Shown: positions 46,401 through 56,862, numbered from the stretch's first letter. The stretch is DNA of 64,000 nucleotides from Psychroserpens burtonensis DSM 12212 (GCF_000425305.1 NZ_AUDE01000020.1:1-64000), one strand, 5' to 3'. Translations and numbers: made by a program. Notes: generated from the sequence alone by a model not told the origin.

Positions 46401-47711
46401 TTAATTCTCTGTTTCTAGTTTTTTAGAATAACGTTTCCATAATTCGGTTTGATGTGTCTCTAGACTCAGTAGTCTCCCATCAATAAACGCGTGGGTTAAG
46501 ATATTGGTTCTCATATCTAATGCATCTCCTTCACTAATAAATAGGGTAGCGCTTTTTCCAACCTCCAAAGTTCCATAGGTGTCATCAATCCCTAAAATTT
46601 TAGCTGGGTTTTGGGTAATGAGCTGCAGTGCTTGTTCTTTAGTTAAGCCATAAGCAACAGTCGTTCCTGCATAAAAAGGAAGGTTACGGGAATTCATACG
46701 TTCCATTTGTCCGCTAGTTTCTAAAGCAATAGTCACACCTTTATCTGTTAATAATTTTGCCAATTTAAAAGGCATATCATAATCATCATCGGTTAGACTT
46801 GGTCTGCTGTGCACACGTTGCAATAAAACAGCGATATTATTACGTGTAAGCATATCAGCAACTTTGTGGGCCTCATAACCACCTACGATAACCATTTTAG
46901 ACACCTTATTAGCATTAGAAAAGTTAATGGCATCTGTTATTCCTTTTTCGTCATCTACATGGATGTATAAGGTTTTAGAACCGTTAAATAATCCGTTAGT
47001 AGCCTCATAAGGTAAATGTGTTGCCGATTTATCACCAACCATATACGTTTTTGTAGCGTTAAAATAATCTTTAATTTCAGTGACTTGTTCGTCATATTTG
47101 TCATTCACTTTCATCGCTGGATCTTCTCCTAACCACCATCGACCTCTAGAAAAACTGTTTGGCCAATTCATATGAATACCGTCATCTTCTTTTACAACCG
47201 CATCTTCCCAGTTCCAAGCATCAAATTGAACGATAGAAGAGGTTCCAGAAATACGTCCACCACGAGGTGTTATTTGCCCTAATAAAACGCCATTAGGTCT
47301 CATAGATTCAACGATTTTAGATTCTGTATTATAGGCAATTAAACTTCTTATATGTGGATTCCATGATCCAATTTCAGAAACGTCATCTGTAGCTCTCACG
47401 GCACTTATTTCTACTAATCCTAATGTGGAATTTGGTACAATAAATCCAGGATAGACATGTTTACCATTGGCAGCCATGACTTCCATACCAGTAAGGTCCA
47501 TTTTAACTAGTGTCATATCAGTAACAGTTTTAAGGGTGCCATCTTCAAAAATGATAATACTGTTTTCAATGACAGTGCCGTTTCCAATATGAGCTGTAGC
47601 GCCTGTTATTGCAATAGTTTTGCTTTGTTTAGGAGCTGGTGTTTGTTGTGCAATACTTACAGAAAAACTAAGTAAAGTAAAGTATAATAATTTTATATTG
47701 AGTGTTTTCAT
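46401..47711 (-). CDS. Amidohydrolase-fold protein lacking HxH motif
   Basis: About 436 residues with a signal peptide ending VSIAQ|Q. The chosen start at 47711 begins MKTLNIKLLYFTLL; a frame-extending ATG at 47735 overlaps the upstream gene. The fold is amidohydrolase-like: the N-terminal small beta domain (IENSIIIFEDGTLKTV), YPGFIVPNSTLG where the metal-binding HxH usually sits, and the C-terminal LITQNPAKILGIDDTYGTLEVGKSATLFI. Loss of HxH (here NSTLG) suggests reduced or altered metal use. The gene follows the 1020-residue amidohydrolase on the same strand, so the two are probably co-transcribed and both are exported. Substrate unknown. Confidence 0.85.
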   Translation of the reverse strand: MKTLNIKLLYFTLLSFSVSIAQQTPAPKQSKTIAITGATAHIGNGTVIENSIIIFEDGTLKTVTDMTLVKMDLTGMEVMAANGKHVYPGFIVPNSTLGLVEISAVRATDDVSEIGSWNPHIRSLIAYNTESKIVESMRPNGVLLGQITPRGGRISGTSSIVQFDAWNWEDAVVKEDDGIHMNWPNSFSRGRWWLGEDPAMKVNDKYDEQVTEIKDYFNATKTYMVGDKSATHLPYEATNGLFNGSKTLYIHVDDEKGITDAINFSNANKVSKMVIVGGYEAHKVADMLTRNNIAVLLQRVHSRPSLTDDDYDMPFKLAKLLTDKGVTIALETSGQMERMNSRNLPFYAGTTVAYGLTKEQALQLITQNPAKILGIDDTYGTLEVGKSATLFISEGDALDMRTNILTHAFIDGRLLSLETHQTELWKRYSKKLETEN

Positions 47712-47721
47712 AGGTCTTGAT

Positions 47722-50700
47722 TTAGTGTTGTGCATGGTCTAAGTAATCACAATGCATTTGATCCTTTTCTTTCTTTTTAATCGGTTGTGTCTTTAAGCCT
47801 TTGTTTTTAGCTTTCATCATACCATTGATGAGTTCACTTTTCTCTTTCTTAATTTGAGAACGCATCATTTCGTCACGTTTTAAATCAAAATAAGTCACAC
47901 CTTCAATAATGGTTTTTTCAGCTTTTGCATAAATTGACATTGGATGATCTGTCCATAAAACAACATCGGCATCTTTACCAACTTTAATACTTCCAACACG
48001 ATCGTCTATGTGTAATAATTTAGCAGGGTTTAAGGTCACAAATTTCCATGCATCTTCTTCACTAACACCTCCATATTTAACAGATTTTGCAGCTTCTTGA
48101 TTTAAACGTCTAGACATTTCACCATCATCACTATTAATAGCAACAACAACACCAGCATTATGCATAATAGCAGCATTATATGGAATGGCGTCATTAACTT
48201 CATATTTGTAAGCCCACCAATCACTAAAGGTTGATCCACCTACACCATGTTTAGCCATTTTATCTGCTACTTTATAACCTTCCAGGATATGTGTAAAGGT
48301 GTTAATCTTGAAATCAAATTTATCGGCAACTGTCATTAACATGTTGATTTCACTTTGTACATAAGAATGACAAGAGATAAAACGTTGGCTGTTTAGAATT
48401 TCAGAAATAACGTCCATTTCAATATCTTTACGATATGGTTTTCCGCTTTTCTTTAAAGCATCATAAGCTTTTGCTCTTGTGAAATAATCGATATATAACT
48501 GTTCAACTCCCATTCTTGTTTGTGGAAATCTATTTCTCGCGTTGTCTCCCCAATTGGATTGCTTCACGTTTTCACCTAAAGCAAATTTTATAAATTTTGG
48601 ACTGTTATTATAAATTAAATTCTCAGCAGATTCTCCCCATTTCAATTTAATAATAGCAGAACGTCCACCAATAGGATTTGCGGATCCATGCAGTATTTGA
48701 ATAGAAGTTACACCACCTGCAAGGTTTCTGTAAATATCAACATCTTCATCGTCGATTACATCTTCTATAGAGACCTCGGCAGATGAGTTGTGTCCGCCTT
48801 CATTAATTGAAGAGGCAGCAATATGCGAATGTTCATCAATAATACCAGACGTTAAATGTTTACCTGTAGCATCAATAACTATAGCGTTTCCATCTGAAAG
48901 ATCTTTACCAATTTTTGAAATCTTTCCATTTTTAATAAGCACATCTGTATTTTCTAAAACACCATCTTTTTCATTGGTCCATACGGTAGCATTTTTGAAA
49001 AGTAAAGTTTCTGCTTTTGGAAGTTCTGCAAAACCGTATGCCATATTTGGATAGGTGATAGGCATGATTTCTTTTGCAGTCGTTGATTCTTCACCGTCAA
49101 CTTCTTTTTCATCATCAGCAGCATCAGCAGCATCAGCATCATCAGCAGTATTGACAGCACTATTAGTTTTTTCTTCTTTTTCTTTGGAAGACTTTTCTGG
49201 TTTATCTATTTTCTTAGCGTAGAATGTCATTTCATTACCATCTGGATAGACTGCTTTTCCGTTGAGTGTGTTTCCGTTGGAAGCATTTGCTATTAATCGA
49301 ATGAATTTTTGTTCAGTAGAATCTTTTGTCGTCATTGAAATATTGATCCAATCATCGGCATAAGACACTTTAGATCCTCTTTTTTGTCCGTCGCTAGTAA
49401 TTTCAGATTTCAATTTGCTAGGTGTTCCTTTTAAGGTCATTTTATAGGTTTCACCTGCTATATTAAATTCATAGTCACCTGTGAGATCCTGAGTATTCAT
49501 ATCTTCAAGAACTGTTTTTTGTCCTTGAACCCAGTTTTCATAAAGCTTGGTTTTCTTTTCGAAAATATCACCCGATGTAATTAAGAAATTTGCATAAGAC
49601 CCTTTTTGGAGTGAACCAATTTCTGAAGATTTCCCTAATAGTTGTGCAGGAACAGTCGTTAACGCTTCTAATGCTTTTTCTTTTGAAAGACCGTATTCAA
49701 CAGCTTTAATAAGGTTAGGCATGAATGTCTTAGGGGACTTTAAATCATGAGATGTAAACGTGAATTTTATTCCGTTCTCTGCTAATATCTTTGCATTTGC
49801 AGGCCCTTGATTCCAGGCTTTCATATCACTTATTGATAAAGATCTGCTTAAAAAAGCATTTTCTACATCGTAAGCCTTTTGAAAATTTATAGGAATGATA
49901 TAAGATGCGTTTGTTGCTTTTACATCTGCGATACGTTCATATTCGTCGCCACCACCAAGGATAACATATTGAATCCCGAATGCATCTCCAACCTTATCGG
50001 CTCTCATAGCATTCAAGCGACTCCCAGCTCCAAAAATCTGAACCAAACTTTTGTTAGAGTTCAAGGCTTCTAAAGATAAGTCTTTGGTTTTACTGTTTCC
50101 TTTAGCATACCAATCTGCATCATTATACATTTGGCGTAGCAAAGCCATACTTCCCATAATAGAACCAGGGTATGATTGCCTGGAAGCAACACTTTTGCTG
50201 AATGAAAAGTATTGAGCCGACTTTGGATCTATAATTCGAAATCCGTTTCCATCGTCAGGATTAAGAGCAACTAAAGTTCCTGTTCCTCGAACGATACCGT
50301 CTTCAATGTGAGTATTCACGACACCAAAACCAGCTTTCATTAATTCTTTTGCTATTTTCCCATCAAATTCAAATTTATCAATAGCGCTGTTCTCTGGCAT
50401 GACGTGATCACTCCAATAAAATCCAGATCTACTTGGGCCATATTGTGGGCTTCTACCTTGGTCAGATGCACGTTCTGGCTTTTTGACACCAAATGTAGAG
50501 TACATATCAATAAATGAAGGGTAAATACTTTTACCTTTTAAATCTACTACAATTGTATTTTTAGGGATACTCACTTCATTACCAGAAGCTACGACTTTAC
50601 CATCTTTAATTAATAGTGTTCCATTCTCAATAATTTGAGTTGGAGTCACGTAAATTTTGGCATTTGTGAAGGCTTGATAGCTTGTGTTTTTGGTTTTTAC

Positions 50701-50784
50701 ACCATCGTTCTTGGGGAAATAGTCTTGTGCAAATAATGCAAAACTGCAAAAGCATAACGCTATTGCGTACTTGATTTTATTCAT
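47722..50784 (-). CDS. Two-module exported amidohydrolase
   Basis: A 1020-residue protein with a signal peptide ending ALFAQ|D. It holds two amidohydrolase modules. The N-terminal one (about 25-410) ends LTTVPAQLLGKSSEIGSLQKG, but its HxH site is YPSFIDMYSTFG, so metal ligands are missing. A lipocalin-like domain follows (about 430-520), then an acidic Ala/Asp linker (about 530-565). The C-terminal module (about 590-985) keeps GIIDEHSHI, FISCHSY, INTFTHILEGY and VAINSDDGEM, that is, the normal two-metal set, and ends FVTLNPAKLLHIDDRVG. The catalytic part is therefore the C-terminal half. It likely hydrolyses periplasmic amides or peptides; substrate unknown. Confidence 0.88.
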   Translation of the reverse strand: MNKIKYAIALCFCSFALFAQDYFPKNDGVKTKNTSYQAFTNAKIYVTPTQIIENGTLLIKDGKVVASGNEVSIPKNTIVVDLKGKSIYPSFIDMYSTFGVKKPERASDQGRSPQYGPSRSGFYWSDHVMPENSAIDKFEFDGKIAKELMKAGFGVVNTHIEDGIVRGTGTLVALNPDDGNGFRIIDPKSAQYFSFSKSVASRQSYPGSIMGSMALLRQMYNDADWYAKGNSKTKDLSLEALNSNKSLVQIFGAGSRLNAMRADKVGDAFGIQYVILGGGDEYERIADVKATNASYIIPINFQKAYDVENAFLSRSLSISDMKAWNQGPANAKILAENGIKFTFTSHDLKSPKTFMPNLIKAVEYGLSKEKALEALTTVPAQLLGKSSEIGSLQKGSYANFLITSGDIFEKKTKLYENWVQGQKTVLEDMNTQDLTGDYEFNIAGETYKMTLKGTPSKLKSEITSDGQKRGSKVSYADDWINISMTTKDSTEQKFIRLIANASNGNTLNGKAVYPDGNEMTFYAKKIDKPEKSSKEKEEKTNSAVNTADDADAADAADDEKEVDGEESTTAKEIMPITYPNMAYGFAELPKAETLLFKNATVWTNEKDGVLENTDVLIKNGKISKIGKDLSDGNAIVIDATGKHLTSGIIDEHSHIAASSINEGGHNSSAEVSIEDVIDDEDVDIYRNLAGGVTSIQILHGSANPIGGRSAIIKLKWGESAENLIYNNSPKFIKFALGENVKQSNWGDNARNRFPQTRMGVEQLYIDYFTRAKAYDALKKSGKPYRKDIEMDVISEILNSQRFISCHSYVQSEINMLMTVADKFDFKINTFTHILEGYKVADKMAKHGVGGSTFSDWWAYKYEVNDAIPYNAAIMHNAGVVVAINSDDGEMSRRLNQEAAKSVKYGGVSEEDAWKFVTLNPAKLLHIDDRVGSIKVGKDADVVLWTDHPMSIYAKAEKTIIEGVTYFDLKRDEMMRSQIKKEKSELINGMMKAKNKGLKTQPIKKKEKDQMHCDYLDHAQH

Positions 50785-50916
50785 ATAAAGGTGGTTGATT
50801 AATAATTCTTTCTAAAGATAAAAATTAACAACATATCAATAGACAAAATATAAAGTTTTAACATTTCCGAAGTCATAGACCACCTCCACTTTAAAACAAT
50901 CGCAGTAGATAGGGTA

Positions 50917-51987
50917 TTACTTCATAGGATGCTCTTTATGGTAGTTCACTAAAAGGGCAACAACATAACTGTAACTTTCCGTACCGCCTGCTTGATTGTT
51001 GGTTTTTAAAAAGCTGTCATAAGTCGTTTTAAAAAGGGGTTCTAAGGGGTTTTCGTAGCCATCCCAAAAGTCTCTTACTTCTTGGTAGTTTTTTAAAATC
51101 CCTTTATGAAGTTGGGGCAATAATTCTTCATATAAAGTGAGGTCTCGTTTGTATAATTCTCCTAAACAATGACGCAAAGCAAAAGCATATCCAGAATAAT
51201 TAAAATAAGCATCTGGATGATGCATTGCAGCCATACTACCAATAAAATTTGCTTCATTTTCGGCTGCATAACCTAATTGATGTGCGACTTCATGGCTTCC
51301 AGTTGTTGGGAATTTATAGGCAGGAATCAACCCATCAACTTGAGCTTCGTTGGTAAACGGATTTAAGTATCCAGAAAAACCCATGAATGTTAGCGGTATA
51401 CTATATAACGATCGTTTAATACTTCTCGGTTGATATTCTAGATATGGAAATTCTTTTGAAAGTAGATCATAACCATCAGGCACCATTTTTAAAATCTTAG
51501 TTTTAGAATAGGGCATAACCACTTTAGTAGAATCTGTTTTAGCGAGTTGTAATTGTAGGGTATTGGTTTTATTTATGAGTTGCTTCGTTAAATTTACCAA
51601 TTCGATGGTGCTATATTCTTGATCTATTCCCAAAGATTTATGGAGTGGTAAACGGTAGTAGTTAAAAGCCCAAAGAATATGAAAAGCGAAATAACCAATC
51701 GAAATTACAGATAGTATATCCAACATCCAACGCTTGGTATCCTTGATAATTCGTTTTCGATTTAAATACAACCATCTCAAAATATACAAACCCAATAGCG
51801 TATATAACACATCGCCAACCGAAAAAGGTAACCAACCAAAGGCATAGCGCATCGCTTTAGAAATCCAAACATAAATTCCATGACTATAGACAGACTCCAC
51901 AAAATTAGGGTAGTGTGCTAAAATTTTCAGAAGGAAAATCTGAGGAATAATAGAAAAGGCGATAATGAGCTTTTTGTATTTGAGCAT
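50917..51987 (-). CDS. DUF3810 family membrane metalloprotease-like protein
   Basis: A 356-residue protein with three hydrophobic N-terminal helices (about 8-25, 52-72, 90-110). The soluble part holds SHEVAHQLGYAAENEANF at about 229-246, an HExxH zinc site with a downstream Glu pair, which matches DUF3810. Family members are annotated as possible zinc proteases of the periplasm in Bacteroidota; activity here is inferred from the motif. It lies 132 bp from the amidohydrolase start on the same strand and may or may not be co-transcribed. Confidence 0.85.
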   Translation of the reverse strand: MLKYKKLIIAFSIIPQIFLLKILAHYPNFVESVYSHGIYVWISKAMRYAFGWLPFSVGDVLYTLLGLYILRWLYLNRKRIIKDTKRWMLDILSVISIGYFAFHILWAFNYYRLPLHKSLGIDQEYSTIELVNLTKQLINKTNTLQLQLAKTDSTKVVMPYSKTKILKMVPDGYDLLSKEFPYLEYQPRSIKRSLYSIPLTFMGFSGYLNPFTNEAQVDGLIPAYKFPTTGSHEVAHQLGYAAENEANFIGSMAAMHHPDAYFNYSGYAFALRHCLGELYKRDLTLYEELLPQLHKGILKNYQEVRDFWDGYENPLEPLFKTTYDSFLKTNNQAGGTESYSYVVALLVNYHKEHPMK

Positions 51988-52523
51988 GATTCAAAAATAG
52001 GTATTTTTTAGAACCTTATCCCTGTAGTTTTTAACGATTTTTTTTTCCTGCTTTTCGCTTAATCTTTTGTACCAAAAGGATATCACTGCAATCAGGAGTA
52101 GCTAGAGTGATTGTTTTGTTTAGTGATCTAATTTCTTGCATTCATTTTTTCTTGATAAAAAAACGAACCAAAAAAATTAAAACGGAACCGCATATTCCTA
52201 AAAACTTCTTTCACTTTGGCACGAAAATAAGAAGTAAGGGTAATTAGATTGATCTTGTCAACACCGTGTGTTTTTTAATTTCGAAATCATTTAATCTTGT
52301 TACGATTTTTGTTTAACCCTTCGCTTCAATTCATTTTTTACGGAACATATGCTCATATTAGCTGACTTGTAAACTAATCTCCCACAATAAGATTCTAAAA
52401 CCAGCTAACTCAAACTAGTCTAGTTGAACTACAATTCGTAACTTTGCAAAATAGATGTTTGAGTTGATGTTTCCGAAGTGAAAAAACTTAAAATCTTACT
52501 TAATTTTAAACTATATATTTTAT
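51988..52523. other. Intergenic region upstream of pepD
   Basis: This 536-bp AT-rich gap has no open frame of note. It carries the pepD -7 element at 52439-52446 and a copy of CTTCGGAA (minus strand, 52471-52478) in the pepD leader. The stretch at about 52040-52200 has T- and A-rich segments similar in style to flavobacterial intergenic DNA. I see no RNA gene. Confidence 0.5.
52439..52446 (+). promoter_or_regulatory. Candidate -7 element TAACTTTG upstream of pepD
   Basis: An exact TAnnTTTG element 78 bases before the pepD ATG. The nearest TTG is only 12 bases upstream, which is closer than the usual spacing, so the assignment rests on the -7 match. Confidence 0.4.
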
Positions 52524-53987
52524 ATGAGCGAAGACATAAGACAACTAGAACCAAAAGCCCTTTGGAATAAATTTGCAGATTTAAATGCAGTTCCTAGACC
52601 TTCTAAAAAGGAGGAGCGCGTGATTAAATTCATGAAAGACTTTGGAGAAAGCTTAGGTTTAGAAACGATGGAGGATGACGTAAGAAACGTCATTATTAGA
52701 AAGCCAGCGACAGCAGGTATGGAAGATAGAAAAGTAATCGTGATGCAATCGCATTTAGATATGGTGCATCAAAAAAATAATGATACTGTTTTCGATTTTG
52801 ATACTCAAGGTATTGATATGCATGTTGAAGGTGATTGGGTAAAGGCAAAAGGGACTACACTGGGAGCAGATAACGGATTAGGTGTTGCAACCATAATGGC
52901 TATTTTAGAAAGTACAGACATTGCTCATCCAGCTATCGAGGCGTTGTTTACTATTGATGAAGAAACAGGAATGACTGGTGCCATGGGATTAAAAGGAGGT
53001 TTACTTAACGGTGAAATTCTTTTAAATCTAGATACAGAAGAAGATGATGAAATTGGTGTAGGTTGTGCTGGAGGTGTCGATGTTACTGCGACTAGAACGT
53101 ATGAGCAAGAAGAAACGCCTGAGTTTAAAATTGGTTTTAAAGTCACTGTAAAAGGTTTACAAGGTGGCCATAGTGGAATGCAAATTCACGAAGGTTTAGC
53201 AAATGCTAATAAAATCATGAACAGAGTTTTGTTTGATGGTTTTGAGAATTTTGGTTTACGTATTTCTGAAATTGATGGTGGTAGTCTTCGCAATGCGATT
53301 CCTAGAGAAAGTAATGCGATAGTTGCTGTTGATTCTATTCATAAAGACTCTTTTGTTGCTGAAATAAATGATCTAGCTAACGAAATTAAAAAAGAATACA
53401 AAACCATGGAACCTGATATGGTTATTGAAGTGTCACAAATTGAGACTCCAGAGCAAATCATGGATTTAGGAGTTCAAGAAGGATTGACTAGAGCATTGTA
53501 TGCAGCTTTAAATGGTGTGCACCGCATGAGTGCTGATATCAAAGATTTGGTAGAAACGTCAAATAATGTGGCGCGTGTGATTGTAAAAGATGGAGCTATT
53601 AAGGTTGGATGTTTAACCAGAAGTTCTGTTGAGAGTTCTAAATGGGATTTAGCAAATATGTTGCGTGCTACATTTGAATTAACAGGGTGTGAAGTAGAAT
53701 TATCTGGTGATTATCCCGGATGGACACCAAATATGGATTCTGATATCTTAAAAGTATTAGTGCCAATTTACAAAGACTTGAATGGAGGAGAAGAGCCGCA
53801 TGTTGCTGCGTGTCATGCAGGATTAGAATGTGGTATTCTAGGGACTAATTATCCTGATATGGATATGATTAGTTTTGGACCAAATATCAAAGGAGCACAT
53901 TCACCAGATGAGCGTGCACAGATCTCTTCGGCTCAAAAGTATTGGACATTTGTTCTTGAGATATTGAAGAACATTCCAAAGAAATAA
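52524..53987 (+). CDS. pepD: Aminoacyl-histidine dipeptidase (PepD-like, M20 family)
   Basis: A 487-residue cytosolic metallopeptidase of the M20 family that cleaves Xaa-His dipeptides such as carnosine. Zinc site residues are seen as His in MQSHLDMVHQ (about 77-84), Asp in LGADNGLG (about 115), the catalytic Glu pair in TIDEETGMTGA (about 146), and NLDTEEDDE. The C-terminal domain includes VKGLQGGHSGMQIHEG and HAGLECGIL. Length and order match bacterial PepD. No signal peptide. It is transcribed alone and closed by a hairpin terminator. Confidence 0.93.
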   Translation: MSEDIRQLEPKALWNKFADLNAVPRPSKKEERVIKFMKDFGESLGLETMEDDVRNVIIRKPATAGMEDRKVIVMQSHLDMVHQKNNDTVFDFDTQGIDMHVEGDWVKAKGTTLGADNGLGVATIMAILESTDIAHPAIEALFTIDEETGMTGAMGLKGGLLNGEILLNLDTEEDDEIGVGCAGGVDVTATRTYEQEETPEFKIGFKVTVKGLQGGHSGMQIHEGLANANKIMNRVLFDGFENFGLRISEIDGGSLRNAIPRESNAIVAVDSIHKDSFVAEINDLANEIKKEYKTMEPDMVIEVSQIETPEQIMDLGVQEGLTRALYAALNGVHRMSADIKDLVETSNNVARVIVKDGAIKVGCLTRSSVESSKWDLANMLRATFELTGCEVELSGDYPGWTPNMDSDILKVLVPIYKDLNGGEEPHVAACHAGLECGILGTNYPDMDMISFGPNIKGAHSPDERAQISSAQKYWTFVLEILKNIPKK

Positions 53988-54006
53988 TAAGTATATCTAT
54001 TATATT

Positions 54007-54042
54007 AAAAAAGGCGATTTCAATATTGAAACCGCCTTTTTT
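54007..54042 (+). terminator. Rho-independent terminator after pepD
   Basis: An inverted repeat with an AAAAAAGGCG arm and a TTTCAATATTGAAA core (one internal mismatch) ends in a T-run. It lies between the convergent pepD and dual PPIase genes and could serve both. Confidence 0.85.
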
Positions 54043-54069
54043 AATATAATGTATGGGTGATTTATACTA

Positions 54070-55302
54070 TTATTTTTTCTCTATCACATCAACCATTTCA
54101 ACGATAAAGGTTAAATCTGTATTTGGAGGAATACCTCTGTTTCCCCGCTCTCCATAAGCCAAATGTGATGGTAAGTAAAAGAATGCTTTTTCACCAATAT
54201 TTAAAGTTGCTAAAGCTTCTTTAAAACCAGGTATCATTTGAGCATTAGGACTCACCCACATTGCTGTTGGACCATATTGATTAGCATCTGCACGTCTTTG
54301 GTTAAACATACCATACTTTTCTGAGATTTCAACTCTGTCACTATCAAATAAACGACCATCTGTGAAGTACCCTTCGTAATATACTCTTACAGAATCTCCA
54401 GGTTTTGGTTTTGCGTTAGTACCTTCTGTTAATATATGTTTTTTAAGACCAGAAGCCAATGCAATAGTTTTTGTAGTGTATTCATTTAAAGTTGATTTTG
54501 TCTCCGCAGAAGCAGTTGCCATTTTCTCATCACGCTCTTTTTTCTCCTGCTCAAGTTTTCCTTTCTTATCGTCCTGTATTTGCTTGATTTCTGCTTCTAC
54601 ATTTGGTAATTCTGATTCAAATACCTTTGGAGCATTAAATGATTTTGCAGCAGAACCTTTTCTAATAATATTCACTTTTAAGATGTAAACATTTTCAAGA
54701 GGTTTTTTAGATCTAGGATCAACCGCTACATTTGAAATGGCATCCTGAACTTCAATTCCTTTAACAAGTTCTCCAAATATAGAGTGACAGCTTACTCTTG
54801 GTTGATCACAAGGTTTCAATTCTCCATCGTCATCAAAAGCATCTAAGCTTTGGTAAGGTACTTCTGTTATAAAAAACTGACTTCCGTTGGTGTTAAACCC
54901 ACCACTATTTGCCATAGATAAAAGTCCGCCTCTATCATGTTTTAATGAAGCGTCAAAATCTGCTGTAAATTTATATCCCGGGTTTCCACCACCTGTAGCA
55001 GTATGATCACCGCCTTGAATCATAAACTTATCCATAACACGGTGAAATGTTAGGCTGTCATAATATGGTTTTCCTTTAAATTCGTCACCCATCATTGGAT
55101 GGTTACCTTCTGCTAATGCTACAAAGTTTGCAACAGTTACAGGCACTTTGTCGTAAAATAATTTAGCGATCATCGTGTCTTTACTGGTAACTATTTCCGC
55201 GTAGAGTCCGTCTTCTAGATCAGGATACTCTTCCTTACATGAGACCAAAGTTACTACTAAACATAGCATAAAAATTTGGAGTGTTTTGCTAATCAATTTC
55301 AT
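54070..55302 (-). CDS. Lipoprotein peptidylprolyl isomerase, cyclophilin-FKBP fusion
   Basis: A 410-residue lipoprotein (lipobox LVSC at about 19-22) with two unrelated prolyl isomerase domains. The cyclophilin part is at about 33-215 ([46 protein letters not shown]). A charged coiled-coil linker of about 55 residues ([21 protein letters not shown]-like) follows. The FKBP part is at about 285-410 ([32 protein letters not shown]). Both active sites look intact. Such cyclophilin-FKBP fusions are known from Flavobacterium. It starts 1 bp after the GldI gene, itself a lipoprotein PPIase, so all three act on envelope protein folding. Confidence 0.92.
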   Translation of the reverse strand: MKLISKTLQIFMLCLVVTLVSCKEEYPDLEDGLYAEIVTSKDTMIAKLFYDKVPVTVANFVALAEGNHPMMGDEFKGKPYYDSLTFHRVMDKFMIQGGDHTATGGGNPGYKFTADFDASLKHDRGGLLSMANSGGFNTNGSQFFITEVPYQSLDAFDDDGELKPCDQPRVSCHSIFGELVKGIEVQDAISNVAVDPRSKKPLENVYILKVNIIRKGSAAKSFNAPKVFESELPNVEAEIKQIQDDKKGKLEQEKKERDEKMATASAETKSTLNEYTTKTIALASGLKKHILTEGTNAKPKPGDSVRVYYEGYFTDGRLFDSDRVEISEKYGMFNQRRADANQYGPTAMWVSPNAQMIPGFKEALATLNIGEKAFFYLPSHLAYGERGNRGIPPNTDLTFIVEMVDVIEKK

Positions 55303-55303
55303 T

Positions 55304-55846
55304 CTAATTACTGGTTTTTTGTGTTATATTATTTACGGTTACTTTTACTATTAAAGGGATGTTTGTTCCAATTCTATTCTTGTCACCATAATAGCCATAT
55401 GCTTTTTGTGATGGGAATAGAAAAGTTACAGTCTCTGTTGGTTTCATTAGTTTCAAACCTTCGCGTAAACCTGTGAAGATTTCTTGTTTATCCATGACGT
55501 ATTGTTGTGCGCCTAACTCTTCTTCAGAATAAATGGTATTACCGTCGAGGTCTTTCACATTGTAATTAAAATCAATTACATCTCCAAAACTAGCAGTAGT
55601 GGTGTCTATTTCTACTTTAGTATGATATCTGTACCAAAACCCGCTATTTGAAGCCACATAATCATATTCAGGATTTTGAGACATTATAGCTTCGATTTTG
55701 CCACTTTCTTTTGCGTTCAACTTTTTACTTCGAGCAGCAGACTCTTTATAGAAAGAACCAGATTGAACCGATTCTGGTTTGCGAGCTTCTGGAGTTTTAC
55801 AACTACTAAATGTAATACTGATTATGAGAAGAATTATATACTTCAT
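55304..55846 (-). CDS. gldI: Gliding motility-associated lipoprotein PPIase GldI
   Basis: A 180-residue lipoprotein (lipobox FSSC at about 13-16) with one FKBP-type isomerase domain ([35 protein letters not shown]). GldI is required for gliding in F. johnsoniae and is thought to help fold other motility or T9SS lipoproteins. It overlaps nrnA by one base and precedes the cyclophilin-FKBP gene by 1 bp. The arrangement is consistent with a shared transcript. Presence suggests that the organism has, or had, gliding or T9SS functions. Confidence 0.9.
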   Translation of the reverse strand: MKYIILLIISITFSSCKTPEARKPESVQSGSFYKESAARSKKLNAKESGKIEAIMSQNPEYDYVASNSGFWYRYHTKVEIDTTTASFGDVIDFNYNVKDLDGNTIYSEEELGAQQYVMDKQEIFTGLREGLKLMKPTETVTFLFPSQKAYGYYGDKNRIGTNIPLIVKVTVNNITQKTSN

Positions 55847-56862
55847 TAGGCTTTGAGGTCTTTTTTATATTGAGGCAAGATACTAATAAATTTGTCAATG
55901 GTGTCTCTCATATTTAAATCACTTTTTCCGCCTGCAGCATTGGTGTGTCCTCCACCTTCAAAGTGTGATCTAGACAATTCATTAACCGAAAAATCACCTT
56001 TACTACGTAGCGAGATTTTGATGATATCATCTTGGTGACTTTCAATAAAAATAGCTGCAAAAATAATACCCTTTAGAGACAAACCATAGTTTACAAAACC
56101 TTCGGTGTCTCCTTTTTTGAAGTTGAAGGTATTAAGTTCTTCTTGAGTTAATGTAATATACGCCGTTTTGTATTCTGGAATGACTTTTAAATTACTTAGT
56201 GCTTTGCCCAATAATTGCAAACGTTCATAACTATTAGTATCCATAATATTATTATGAATTTGAGCGTTATTTGCACCTTTTTCAATAAGAATTCCAATGA
56301 TTTTGTGAGTTGCGCTTGTCGTTGATGAAAATCTAAATGAACCGGTATCTGTCATGATTCCTGCATATAAACAGGTTGCAATATCAGTATTCACTGTATC
56401 AGTGTCATCCAACATAGCAATAAAATTATATACCATTTCACAAGTTGAAGACATGGCAACATCAGAATAGGTGTAGGTTGCATAATCATCTGGTTGTTGA
56501 TGATGATCAATCATAATCTTTAAACCTTTAGAAGCAGTAACGGCGTCTTGCATACTACCAATTCTTCCTAGAGAATTAAAATCTAAAGTAAAAATTATTT
56601 CTGCGGAAATGAGCAGTGCATCACAGGCCTCCTTTTGATGATCATATTTTAGAATAGAAGATTCTCCTGGCATCCATTTTAGAAAATCAGGGTAATCATT
56701 AGGGGCAATTATTAGGGCGTTATGATTGTATTGTTTTAAATAATGTAAAAGACCAAGTGTAGAGCCAATAGCATCTCCATCTGGGTTTTTATGAGGAATT
56801 ATTACAATTTGTTTTGGTGAACTTAAGAGTTCTTTTATACTGTTGATGTCTTCTTTATTCAT
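55846..56862 (-). CDS. nrnA: Bifunctional oligoribonuclease/PAP phosphatase NrnA
   Basis: A 338-residue DHH/DHHA1 phosphoesterase that degrades nanoRNAs and pAp. Motifs: PHKNPDGDAIGSTLG at about 22-36, FTLDFNSLGRIG at about 92-103, the DHHQQPDDY signature at about 120-128, CLYAGIMTDTGSFRFS, and the RNA-binding GGGHTNAAGGKSD near the C-terminus. The start at 56862 (MNKEDINS) is preferred over an in-frame ATG three codons upstream. gldI begins at its last base, so nrnA is the first gene of the three-gene transcript. Confidence 0.92.
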   Translation of the reverse strand: MNKEDINSIKELLSSPKQIVIIPHKNPDGDAIGSTLGLLHYLKQYNHNALIIAPNDYPDFLKWMPGESSILKYDHQKEACDALLISAEIIFTLDFNSLGRIGSMQDAVTASKGLKIMIDHHQQPDDYATYTYSDVAMSSTCEMVYNFIAMLDDTDTVNTDIATCLYAGIMTDTGSFRFSSTTSATHKIIGILIEKGANNAQIHNNIMDTNSYERLQLLGKALSNLKVIPEYKTAYITLTQEELNTFNFKKGDTEGFVNYGLSLKGIIFAAIFIESHQDDIIKISLRSKGDFSVNELSRSHFEGGGHTNAAGGKSDLNMRDTIDKFISILPQYKKDLKA

